The position numbers and the translations under genes are program-made. A stretch of DNA of 64,000 bases from the NCBI GenBank assembly GCA_050951605.1, contig JBMNJJ010000002.1:62001-126000 (forward strand), given 5' to 3'. The stretch comes from DUTS01 sp050951605. GTDB lineage: Bacteria; Bacillota; Peptococcia; DRI-13; DTU073. A model generated the notes under the pieces. That model had not been told where the DNA came from. It saw nothing but the letters and a program-made list of their open reading frames with translations, and did no database searches. This document shows, piece by piece, positions 42,801 through 51,600 of this stretch (position 1 is its first letter; each line of letters begins with the position of its first letter).

Positions 42801-45800
42801 TGTTATAACGGGTTGGGACGGTGTTACCAAGAAGACATATACTATTAAAGTTATCAGACCTTCTGCTGTTACAGCATTAACAATCAGTAGTGGCGCTTTA
42901 GCACCCGGCTTTTAGTCAGGGAACATTAAGCTACACTGCAAGTGTAGGTGATAGGGTAAACTCACTGAACGTAACGGCAACAGTAGAAGCAGGAGCACAA
43001 CTTTACATAAATGGGGTTTCACATACGAGTGGAACAGCTAAAGCTGTACCACTGAATGTAGGCTCAAATAAGATAACAATCGAGGCAAGAATAGCGGGTA
43101 CAACTCGTACCTACACCCTTACAGTAACTCGTGCTGCTAGTAATGTTAATTTAAGTGGCTTAAGTACGAGTCCGGGTACATTATCTCCAGCTTTTGCTGC
43201 AAGCACGACAAACTATACAGTGACCTTAACGACACTTGCTAATAGTATTAGTGTCACTGCTACACCGGCAGATAGTGGAGCTACCGTTAAAATTAATGGT
43301 ACGGGTGGAGTGGGAGCGCAAACTGTTTCTGTACCGATAAAAGCCGGTGAAAACTCCATACCTGTTGTTATAACGGGTTGGGATGGTGTTACCAAGAAGA
43401 CATATACTATTAAAGTTATCAGACCTTCTGCTGTTACAGCATTAACAATCAGTAGTGGTGCTTTAGATCCTGCTTTTAGTCAGGGAACTTTAAATTACAA
43501 AGCCAGTGTAGGTGATAGGGTAAACTCACTGAACGTAACGGCAACAGTAGAAGCAGGAGCACAACTTTACATAAATGGTGCATTACATACGAGTGGAACA
43601 GCTAAAGCTGTACCACTGAATGTAGGCTCAAATAAGATAACAATCGAGGCAAGAATAGCGGGTACAACTCGTACCTACACCCTTACAGTAACTCGTGCTG
43701 CTAGTAATGTTAATTTAAGTGGCTTAAGTACGAGTCCGGGTACATTATCTCCAGCTTTTGCTGCAAGCACGACAAACTATACAGTGACCTTAACGACACT
43801 TGCTAATAGTATTAGTGTCACTGCTACACCGGCAGATAGCGGAGCTAGTATTAAAATTAACGGACAAGGTAGTGGAGCAGGTGCAAAAACTATCTCTGTA
43901 CCGATAAAAGCCGGTGAAAACTCGATACCTGTTGTTGTCACGGGTTGGGATGGTGTTACCAAGAAGACTTATACCATTAAAGTTATTAGACCTTCGGCTG
44001 TTACAGCATTAACGATTAGCAGTGGTATCTTATCACCCAGCTTTAGTCAGGGAACTTTAAACTACACTGCAAGTGTAGGTGATAGGGTAAACTCACTGAA
44101 CGTAACGGCAACAGTAGAAGCAGGAGCACAGCTTTACATAAATGGTGCACTCCAGACAAGTGGAACAGCTAAAGCTGTACCACTGAATGTAGGCTCAAAT
44201 AAGATAACAATCGAGGCAAGAATAGCGGGTACAACTCGTACCTACACCCTTACAGTAACTCGTGCTGCTAGTAATGTTAATTTAAGTGGCTTAAGTACGA
44301 GTCCGGGTACATTATTTCCGGCTTTTTCCGCCAGCACGACAAGTTATACAGTAACCTTAGATATATATGCTACTAGTATAGATGTTACTGCTACACCGAT
44401 TGATTCCGGCGCTACCGTTAAGATTAACGGTACTGGTGGAGTAGGTGCACAGACAGTTTCGGTGCCGATTAAATCTGGTGTTAATAATCTGATACCGATT
44501 GTCATAACTGGCTGGGATGGTCAAACTACGAAAACTTATACGTTAAAAGTTATTCGACCGGCTTATCTAACAGGGCTTACTGTAAAAAATAGTGCAGGAC
44601 AAATACAAGCTTTAAATCCGGAATTTGCCCCAGGCACTTTAGACTATATTGTAAACAAAGTAGCGAACGATATAACTTTTCTGACTGTAACTGCAATAGT
44701 AGAAGATGCTGCAGTTTTGGAGGTTAACGGAGAAATTACAACAAGTGGTACAGCGAAAAATATTCCCTTAAATGTAGGTATGAATTACTTTACCATTAAA
44801 GTAACCGAACCTGAGACTAAAGTTGTAAAGACTTATACCTTTGAAGTATATCGTACGGTCAATGTCAATCTAAGTAATTTATTCACCAACGTTGGTAATT
44901 GGGATGCAAAGTTTTCTTCCGGTACTACCTCATATACTGTAACTTTAGAAAAAGCCGATAGCGAGATTACAATTACGGCTGTACCTGTTGATGACCAAGC
45001 TAGTGTTAAAATTGATGGACGGGGGACGGGCGCCGGTTCTCAAACTATCTCCGTACCACTTAAGGCGGGGAGTAATGTTTTACAGATTGATGTATTTGGT
45101 AGAGATGGTGAGGTTACTACAAAGACTTACACACTTAATGTTATTAAACCGGCAAGCTTAAGTGACGTAAAAATTAGTAGTGGAACTTTAGATCCCGTTT
45201 TTGATAAAGATACGTTAAATTATACCGCTATTGTAGCAGATAGTGTAACTTCACTTGAGGTTACCGCTTCAGCAGAATCCGGTGCGGAAATCTACATCAA
45301 TGGTGAAAGTGGTAGAATGAAGAACGTACCTCTAAATATTGGTACCAATACCATTACCATTGAAGTAAAAATGGCGGATGTGAGTCGTACTTATAAACTT
45401 GTAGTAACCCGTGCTACTAGTAATGTTAATTTAAGTGGACTAAAAACCAATATTGGTACATGGGATAAAACTTTTACTCCTGAAAACACCTCATATACTG
45501 TAACTTTAGATAAAGCAGTAGAAACTATAGACGTTACTGTAACGCCTGCTGATTCCGAAGCAACAGTCAATGTACTCCAGCCGGTTATCGATAGTTCCTC
45601 AGTATTGCGGCTTGATGGCAAGCAAGAGTCAAATGGCTCCATGGTAGCTACTTGGAATGATCTTTCCGGTAAAGACAATCATGGGGAACTGAACAACTTT
45701 GCGTATACTACAGGAAGTGGCTGGACGGGAGAAGGGTTGGAGTTTGACGGAGTGAATGATTATGTGGAGATTGCTAACCCGTTGATACAAGACAGTGATT

Positions 45801-47065
45801 TTACTATTAGTTTTTGGACTAAATTAAATTCCATAAAAAATCAATGTTTTTTCTGTACTCGAACTATGCTGGGGCAAGGAGTTTCGATATTTGCACTATC
45901 TAATAACACGATAAGAATTGATACATCTCAAGGTATGCAATGGATAACAGGGTATAATATACCCGTTAACACAAAAACTCACATAGCAGTTACTAAAAGT
46001 AATAGCAATGTATCTCTTTACATTAATGGAGTTTTTCATTCTTCCACTTCTTCTGTTGGAAATATGTCTAGTATGTCAAACATTGCCACTTTAGGTATTT
46101 CCCATATAAGCGGGGGCAATTTTGGAAACCAATTGGATGGCATTATTGACGGCGTTTGCATCTACAATCGTGCCCTTACTGACGTAGAAGTCCTACAAAA
46201 CTATCGAGCTGGGCAAGTGCCTTCGGGTGGGCGTACCGTATCTGTGCCTTTGAAATCAGGGCAAAACTCTATCCCTATTACTGTACGGGGTGTAGATGGA
46301 GTGACAACGAAAACATATACTCTCAATGTGATTAGACCTGGTGCTCTGGAAAGCCTTAATATAGAGCCAGATACTTTAACTTTAGAACCTGAATATGCCA
46401 AAGAGGTCAACGATTATGCTGTAGATAGCAATGTCTTTTTAGTAAAAATTACTCCAACGTTAGAAGACTCTACTGCGCAAGAGATTTACATTAATATCAA
46501 TGATAGTGAAACTGATACTAAATGTGTAAGTGGAGAGACATTGGTGCTGGAGTTGAATAAAGGAATAAATATGGTAGCGATAAAAGTAAAGACACCCTCG
46601 AATAATCTTGTTAATACATATACCCTAAATGTAAATGTAGTTCCTCTAGTTGAAGACATAGGAATGGGTGATTTTGATGATGTGCAGAAAGTGAGAAGCG
46701 TTTTTGGGGCACAAGTTTTAAGTAAGTTAAAGTTTAATTTAAAGGAAAGGGTTAATTCCCAATTAAACATTGGCTTTAATTTAACAAATTCTTTAGAAAT
46801 ACAGGAAGTGGTTGGTCTTTATAAGGATGGAGGAACTGAAACTGTAACTAATAATTTTGCGATAAATGCAGAAGGTAATAAAATTACGATAAATAGTTCA
46901 CTGGAGCCTGGTATTTATGAATTGAAGTTTCTATTAACTAATGAACCAATAAAACTAGAAGTTAAGCCTAAATTCTTTGATGGTAAGGATGGTAATATCT
47001 TTGATTGTATAAGAGATGAAGGAGCTTTGGAAATAGAATATGTTGATTTCCCTGAACTGTTGTAG
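36808..47065 (+). CDS. Giant secreted RCC1/cadherin-like repeat protein (frameshifted once)
   Basis: It encodes about 3,400 residues if one extra T is removed at 42911-42914. There CCCGGCTTTTAGTC gives a stop, whereas the sister repeats have CCCGGCTTTAGTC. It starts TTG at 36808 after GAGGGGGG, with a signal peptide ending QPAEAA. Residues about 43-1075 are three blocks of roughly seven RCC1-type repeats (ALKADGTVVAWG...GQCTVP) each ending in a cadherin-like beta-sandwich. From about 1080 come pairs of cadherin-like domains (SSGTLSPGFSQGTLSYTASV; STSPGTLSPAFAASTTNYTV). A LamG-like domain lies at about 2927-3134 and a unique C-terminus follows. No LPXTG or SLH anchor was seen. Likely an adhesin or matrix protein. 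Confidence 0.8.
36937..40060 (+). repeat. Three tandem RCC1-block repeats of about 1.14 kb
   Basis: Blocks begin at 36937, 38071 and 39211 (GCAGCGGGGAAGAGAATAGC), giving periods of 1134 and 1140 bases. Copies 1 and 3 are nearly identical throughout, including the variant WGSSFLCDVPEG segment. Copy 2 differs in that segment (WGENYFGQCTVPLEAQ) and in its last repeat. Copy 3 passes directly into the cadherin-like array. Confidence 0.95.
40100..44560 (+). repeat. Eight tandem repeats of about 564 bp (paired cadherin-like domains)
   Basis: The marker GTTAATTTAA recurs at 40321, 40885, 41449, 42016, 42580, 43145, 43709 and 44276. Spacings are 564, 564, 567, 564, 565, 564 and 567 bases. The 567 units carry one additional codon (GQGSGAG for GTGGVG). 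The single 565 unit holds the frameshift. Each unit encodes two beta-sandwich domains of about 94 residues. Near-identity implies recent duplication or gene conversion. Confidence 0.95.
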
Positions 47066-47075
47066 GAGGGAAAGT

Positions 47076-47114
47076 AAAAAAGGGGACTGCCCGGATGGAT
47101 GGCAGTCCCCTTTT
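47076..47114. terminator. Bidirectional terminator between convergent genes
   Basis: AAAAGGGGACTGCC pairs with GGCAGTCCCCTTTT around a nine-base loop. It serves the giant gene and the convergent acetylation gene. Confidence 0.9.
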
Positions 47115-47140
47115 CTCTACAAGAGTCTGATTATTTTTAC

Positions 47141-48445
47141 TTAGGGCATGTTGGACATTTGGCGGAGAAGGTCTGTAAAACCATTGTTGTCTGTAACGAG
47201 AACATAGTTTAAAAAGAGTACTTCTTGGATTTTGTTATTTTTAATAAAGGCAAAAATATCTAAGTTGAATTGTCGTGGATCAACAATATAAATTTCTTCA
47301 TAGTGGGGAAGAAGAAAAGGGACAAAAGCATTAGCGTAAGAGTCTTTGATAATAATGATTTTCTTGCCATTTTTTATTTCGGTAGTTATTTTTCCCCATG
47401 GATGGTCACCACCCAAAAAGATGCCATATTTATTTTTATTTTGGGCATGACGCATATCTAGGAGGTCTATTTCGATAGGGTTTTCGTAATAAACTATATA
47501 TTCATGTTTAATTAAAGGTTGGTAGAGAAAAACTGTATCAGGGTTTTCTCTTATTTTTTGGCTTAAAGTTGTGGAATATAAAGAACCGAGGTAAGGTGTT
47601 ATTTTCTCTATTTTATATTGCTCTATCGGAATTGGTTTTTCGTTTCGTGCTTCTATGAAAGCTGTATAGGCATAATATGCTCCTAAGGCAGTCCAGTGGT
47701 GGTCAGAACGGAAATAAATATATTGGTCAGTGTTTTGTTCTAAGCATTTATAAGCATCAACAGGGATTATTTGTGGAACAAGATGTTTATTTACATAAGC
47801 TATAGTTTCTTTTTGGGATGAGGAAAGGTTTTTGTATTTGGATTCAGTGATAAATTCGATTTGTGTTGGGGCGATTAAGGAATAAACTTTAATTTTATCA
47901 TCGGATAGGTTTTCTTGAAATTTATTAATAAAATCGGCATAGTATTTACTTGCTTCGGCATTAAAAGTGTGAATTTCCATAGCACGGTCATTAAGGACAA
48001 GCACTCTTCCTTCGACGTTTGTCTTATTTTGTTCATTAGGTTTCTCGTTTTGGGGGTCATTACTATGCGGCTGTGAAGAGTTATCTGTTCCCGGCTTATT
48101 GTTTTCTTCGTGTGGTGTTTCCTTGTTTTGTGTGGCGGCAACATTAGCACCTTCGTTGAGGACAATGGTTACTTTATCTTTACCGGGTAAGCCCCAGAGG
48201 TCTTTAATCTTGCCACTAATCTTGACGAATTTTTCACGAAAAATAAAGTTATCAGCAAAGTAATCTTCATATTCTTGAAAATATTCTCCACTAAATAGTT
48301 TCTCTGTTGTGAAAAGGGGTTTCGTTTTTAAAGTTCTATTTTCTAATTGAGAAATTGCCGGTTTATGTGGCGTAAATAAGTTAAGGGCACCCAAAAGAAA
48401 AAGGGGGATCAGAAATAATAAAATATTAAGATGGTGTTTCTTCAT
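47141..48445 (-). CDS. DHHW-family (AlgX/AlgJ-like) membrane-anchored protein
   Basis: This is a 434-residue protein with an N-terminal membrane anchor (ILLFLIPLFLLGALNLF), a Gln/Asn/Pro-rich linker at about 105-150, and an SGNH-like domain. The catalytic-type block FRSDHHWTALGAYYAY gives the family its name; IIIKDSYANAFVPFLLPHY carries the probable Ser. Such proteins transfer acetyl groups to exported polysaccharides with an MBOAT partner, here the gene just upstream in the same direction. The ATG at 48445 (AGGTGA five bases before it) was chosen over a GTG three codons earlier. Substrate, whether wall polymer or exopolysaccharide, is unknown. Confidence 0.82.
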   Translation of the reverse strand: MKKHHLNILLFLIPLFLLGALNLFTPHKPAISQLENRTLKTKPLFTTEKLFSGEYFQEYEDYFADNFIFREKFVKISGKIKDLWGLPGKDKVTIVLNEGANVAATQNKETPHEENNKPGTDNSSQPHSNDPQNEKPNEQNKTNVEGRVLVLNDRAMEIHTFNAEASKYYADFINKFQENLSDDKIKVYSLIAPTQIEFITESKYKNLSSSQKETIAYVNKHLVPQIIPVDAYKCLEQNTDQYIYFRSDHHWTALGAYYAYTAFIEARNEKPIPIEQYKIEKITPYLGSLYSTTLSQKIRENPDTVFLYQPLIKHEYIVYYENPIEIDLLDMRHAQNKNKYGIFLGGDHPWGKITTEIKNGKKIIIIKDSYANAFVPFLLPHYEEIYIVDPRQFNLDIFAFIKNNKIQEVLFLNYVLVTDNNGFTDLLRQMSNMP

Positions 48446-48486
48446 AAAAGTCACCTACTTAGGATCATTAAAATTAAGAATTTAAG

Positions 48487-49905
48487 TTAGAACCTGAAAT
48501 AGAGGAAAGGATTATAGGACTTGCCTACCAGTAGAATGGTTGCTAAAGCAAGAAGTATAAAGTTTAAAGAGGGACGGAGTGCTTCTTGATAGAGAAAAGA
48601 AGTTCGGGTACTGTTTTCGGTCAGATAGTGCATACCTTCTTGGATAACTTTGGTGATGGGCGTACAGGCAAGTAGAGCAAGCAAGAAGAAGAGAAAATAG
48701 TTACTGAAATAAATACTTAGCTGGGTGTTGATTAGTTCTCTGGAACCAAATGCAAACATAACTCCCAGAAACTCTTTTATACTGTATAAATCTGTATAAT
48801 AGAAAAAGACCCAACTAATGAGAACAGTAAAAATCAAATAGCAATGTCCTACCCAACGCGGTAACTTTTCCAGTACCTTACAAAGAAACTTTCTTTCTAG
48901 GGCGATTAGTAGTCCGAAGTATAAGCCCCAAAGGACAAAGTTCCAACTGGCACCATGCCATAACCCTGTTAAAAACCAGACGATAAAGAGGTTGCGGAAG
49001 TGGTGTCTTCTATTTCCTCCTAAGGGAATATAAAGGTAATCTCTAAAAAAGCTACCTAAAGAGATGTGCCAGCGACGCCAGAATTCAGTAGCTGAACGGG
49101 AAATGTAGGGATAATTAAAGTTTTCTTTATAACTAAAGCCAAAGATTTTTCCGAGCCCAATAGCCATATCAGAATAAGCGGAGAAGTCAAAATAAATTTG
49201 TAGAGCGAACAGAGTAATGCCAAACCAGGCCCCTAAAACGGGGAGTGTGGAGAGGTCTCCTTTGAGAAATACTTCGGCAACTTCTCCGGCAGTATTGGCG
49301 AGGAGTACTTTTTTGCCAAGTCCGGTAACAAAGCGATTAATTCCTTCATTAAATAGGGCACGAGTATGAACCCTATGGTTTATGGCTGAGGCAATATCTT
49401 TATAGCGGACGATAGGTCCGGCTACTAGTTGATGAAAGAGGGAGATGAAGAGGAGAAATTTAGGGAACGATTTTTGGGCAGCGACTTCACCACGGTAAAC
49501 ATCAACAACATAGGAGATTGTTTGGAAAGTATAGAAGGAAATGCCGATTGGTAGCCCAAAATGATGTAAAGGTAAACCCGTTCCTAGTAAGTAATTAATG
49601 TTTTGGACAATAAAGTCGAAATATTTAAAGAAACCTAAAAGGGAGAGATTAATAGTAATAGAAGTAATTAAAAAGGCTTTACTTTGCCAGTATCCTCGAT
49701 ATTTTTCGACAGCTAACCCCAGGAAATAGTCAACTAGTGAACTAAAAATAAGTAAACTTACCCAGACAGGTTCGCCCCAAGCATAGAAGATAAGGGAAAA
49801 AACAATTAAAACCCAATTGCGATAAGTTTGGTTTTTAGATAAAGAATAGAAAATAAAATTAAGAGGTAAAAAGGCATAAAGAAAAATTAAACTCGAAAAG
49901 ACCAA
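48487..49905 (-). CDS. MBOAT-family O-acyltransferase (AlgI/PatA-like)
   Basis: This is a polytopic membrane protein of 472 residues. Family motifs are YFDFSAYSDMAIGLGKIFGF, NYPYISRSATEFWRRWHISL, and the catalytic His in LTGLWHGASWNFVLWGLYFG. It would pass acetyl groups across the membrane to the DHHW protein encoded 41 bases downstream. The TTG at 49905 was chosen: it gives the typical MBOAT start (M-V-F-S-S-L-I-F-L) and has GGGAAGGTG six bases before it. An upstream ATG at 49929 overlaps that ribosome site. Confidence 0.88.
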   Translation of the reverse strand: MVFSSLIFLYAFLPLNFIFYSLSKNQTYRNWVLIVFSLIFYAWGEPVWVSLLIFSSLVDYFLGLAVEKYRGYWQSKAFLITSITINLSLLGFFKYFDFIVQNINYLLGTGLPLHHFGLPIGISFYTFQTISYVVDVYRGEVAAQKSFPKFLLFISLFHQLVAGPIVRYKDIASAINHRVHTRALFNEGINRFVTGLGKKVLLANTAGEVAEVFLKGDLSTLPVLGAWFGITLFALQIYFDFSAYSDMAIGLGKIFGFSYKENFNYPYISRSATEFWRRWHISLGSFFRDYLYIPLGGNRRHHFRNLFIVWFLTGLWHGASWNFVLWGLYFGLLIALERKFLCKVLEKLPRWVGHCYLIFTVLISWVFFYYTDLYSIKEFLGVMFAFGSRELINTQLSIYFSNYFLFFLLALLACTPITKVIQEGMHYLTENSTRTSFLYQEALRPSLNFILLALATILLVGKSYNPFLYFRF

Positions 49906-50017
49906 AATTTTCACCTTCCCAATGAACATACAGTTATTATATAATTAATTTTTCGTTTAAGCTATGTTGATTTTAAGAAGAATTTTGGTAATTAGATTTG
50001 GTTCGATTAGGAAAAAC

Positions 50018-50079
50018 AAAAAAGGAGTGAAGTTCTTAACGTAAATAATAGGTTTAAGTCAAGTCTTCACTCCTTTTTT
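50018..50079. terminator. Terminator of corA
   Basis: AAAAAAGGAGTGAAG pairs with CTTCACTCCTTTTTT. The symmetric A/T flanks could stop transcription either way; it lies just after the corA stop on the minus strand. Confidence 0.85.
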
Positions 50080-50097
50080 CGACTTATAACTTTGGAT

Positions 50098-51027
50098 TTA
50101 AAAGATATTTTTTTTGGCTAGGTAGATTATGCCGGAAAGGGATAAGAGAGCAGATATTCCTACGGCGATGGCAAAACCGTAGGGTGAATTCTGAAAAGGC
50201 AGATCAAAGTTCATGCCAAAAAAGCTGGCAACCATAGTGGGCAAAGAAAGAATAATCGTAACTATAGCTAGGAATTTCATGACAAGGTTGAGATTGTTAG
50301 AAATAAGGGAAGCAAAGGCGTCCATGGTTCCACTGAGAATATTGCTATAGATATCTGCCATTTCAATAGCCTGTTTATTTTCGATGATGACATCTTCTAA
50401 AAGGTCTTCGTCTTCTTCATACATTTTTACAAATTTGCCTCGCAGTATTTTTTCAAGGACGATTTCATTAGACCTTAGGGAAGTGGAAAAGTAGACGAGG
50501 GATTTTTCTAGGTTAAGTAGTCCAATCAGTTCTTTGTTTCGTACTGATTTATGCAGTTCTAGTTCTAATTCTGTAGCTTTTTTATCAATTTGGCGTAGAT
50601 ATTTAAGATATAATAAGGATGTTTTATAAAGAATTTGAAAAAGAAAACGAGTTTTTTTGAAGGTAGCCATTCCTTTAACTTTTCCCTGAGAGAATTCTTG
50701 TAAAAGATTTAAATCATGTAGACATATGGTGATAATACAATCTTCCATATGGATAATTCCTAGAGGAATAGTATCATACTCGACTTCAGCATCTTGAATA
50801 ACGGGGATGCTAATAACAATTAAAAGTTGGTTGTCTTCAAATTCAAGGTGAGGTCGTTCTTCTTCATCTAAGGGATAGCGAATAAATTCAGTTAAAACTT
50901 GAGTGCTTTTAACCACAGCGTTGATTTCTTCTTCGGTAGGATTAGTTAGGTTAATCCAAGCCCCTTTTTCAAAATGCTCAATTGGGATTATTTGTTCATC
51001 GTGTGGACTTTGATAAATAGTTAACAT
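50098..51027 (-). CDS. corA: CorA-family magnesium transporter
   Basis: This is a 309-residue metal channel. A cytoplasmic N-terminal domain (WINLTNPTEEEINAVV) leads to a long coiled helix (about 150-245) and two C-terminal membrane helices. The signature GMN is in SFFGMNFDLPF, and the chain ends YLAKKNIF with the usual basic tail. It imports Mg2+ (other divalent ions are possible). Transcription on the minus strand begins in front of an M-box riboswitch, so it should be expressed when cytoplasmic Mg2+ is low. AAGGAGGAACTT precedes the ATG. Confidence 0.93.
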   Translation of the reverse strand: MLTIYQSPHDEQIIPIEHFEKGAWINLTNPTEEEINAVVKSTQVLTEFIRYPLDEEERPHLEFEDNQLLIVISIPVIQDAEVEYDTIPLGIIHMEDCIITICLHDLNLLQEFSQGKVKGMATFKKTRFLFQILYKTSLLYLKYLRQIDKKATELELELHKSVRNKELIGLLNLEKSLVYFSTSLRSNEIVLEKILRGKFVKMYEEDEDLLEDVIIENKQAIEMADIYSNILSGTMDAFASLISNNLNLVMKFLAIVTIILSLPTMVASFFGMNFDLPFQNSPYGFAIAVGISALLSLSGIIYLAKKNIF

Positions 51028-51171
51028 TTAAAGTTCCTCCTTATCTAGGAGGATGCCATAAAGGATGATTTATATGCGACATACCTCCTGAAATAGTTAA
51101 TATTTTTTTGTAGTTTTTTTGTAGGCACCAAGGCACAGGCCCACTGTCCATATAAATCACCACCTTTACAA

Positions 51172-51385
51172 ATAAAAAATCCCTCTGCTCTACGAGCAAG
51201 GGAAAATTACCTAAAATAATCTTCACCCTCGTAGAAGCTTTGACTCTATACAACGTAGGGATTCCCCAGCTACATTAGGTAACACCTTAAGCCGATGTTG
51301 CCTGTTGACCCTTGGCTATCTCTCGATATTTCAGGGCAGTAGCATTTTTTTGTATAGTAATCTCACCTAACGGAGTTAAGTGTTA
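51172..51385 (-). promoter_or_regulatory. M-box (ykoK) magnesium riboswitch
   Basis: Read on the minus strand, the conserved elements appear in order: GTTAGGTGAG, GCTACTGCCCTGAAA, CGAGAGATAGCCAAGGGTCA, ACAGGCAACATCGGCTTAAG, GTGTTACCTAATGTAGCTGG, GGAATCCCTACG and CTACGAGGGTGA. A terminator (CCCTTGCTCGTAGAGCAGAGGG then T-rich, about 51205-51172) lies between it and corA. High Mg2+ should favour termination. Confidence 0.95.
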
Positions 51386-51421
51386 TTTAATAACATTTTA
51401 TGTTCATTACTATTATATACT

Positions 51422-51451
51422 ATAATACATAAATTGGCGACAATTTTTCAA
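51422..51451 (-). promoter_or_regulatory. Probable promoter of the M-box/corA transcript
   Basis: On the minus strand TTGAAA (51451-51446) and TATTAT (51427-51422) are separated by 18 bases, placing the start about 30 bases before the riboswitch. The remaining 51452-51600 is AT-rich and shows no gene. Confidence 0.45.
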
Positions 51452-51600
51452 GTAATGATCGTGTCAAGTTACTTTGGGTTTTTAAAAAATAAAACATCCT
51501 ATTTTTTAAAGTGTACTCTAGGCAATGTTTTTAGCAATAATTGCTTATTTTCACAATACATTATATAATTCGTATACATAACATTGGAGGTGAAATTTAT

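Noticed and set aside
40389..43962. A series of near-identical 60-codon minus-strand frames spaced by about 564 bases
   Set aside because: Antisense shadows of the cadherin-like repeats; no ribosome sites.
36937..44560. CRISPR or other short-repeat array
   Set aside because: The repeats are long, coding, in frame and without unique spacers.
51380..51568. Plus-strand frame of 62 codons between corA and the dipeptidase fusion
   Set aside because: It runs antisense through the corA promoter region and has no ribosome site.
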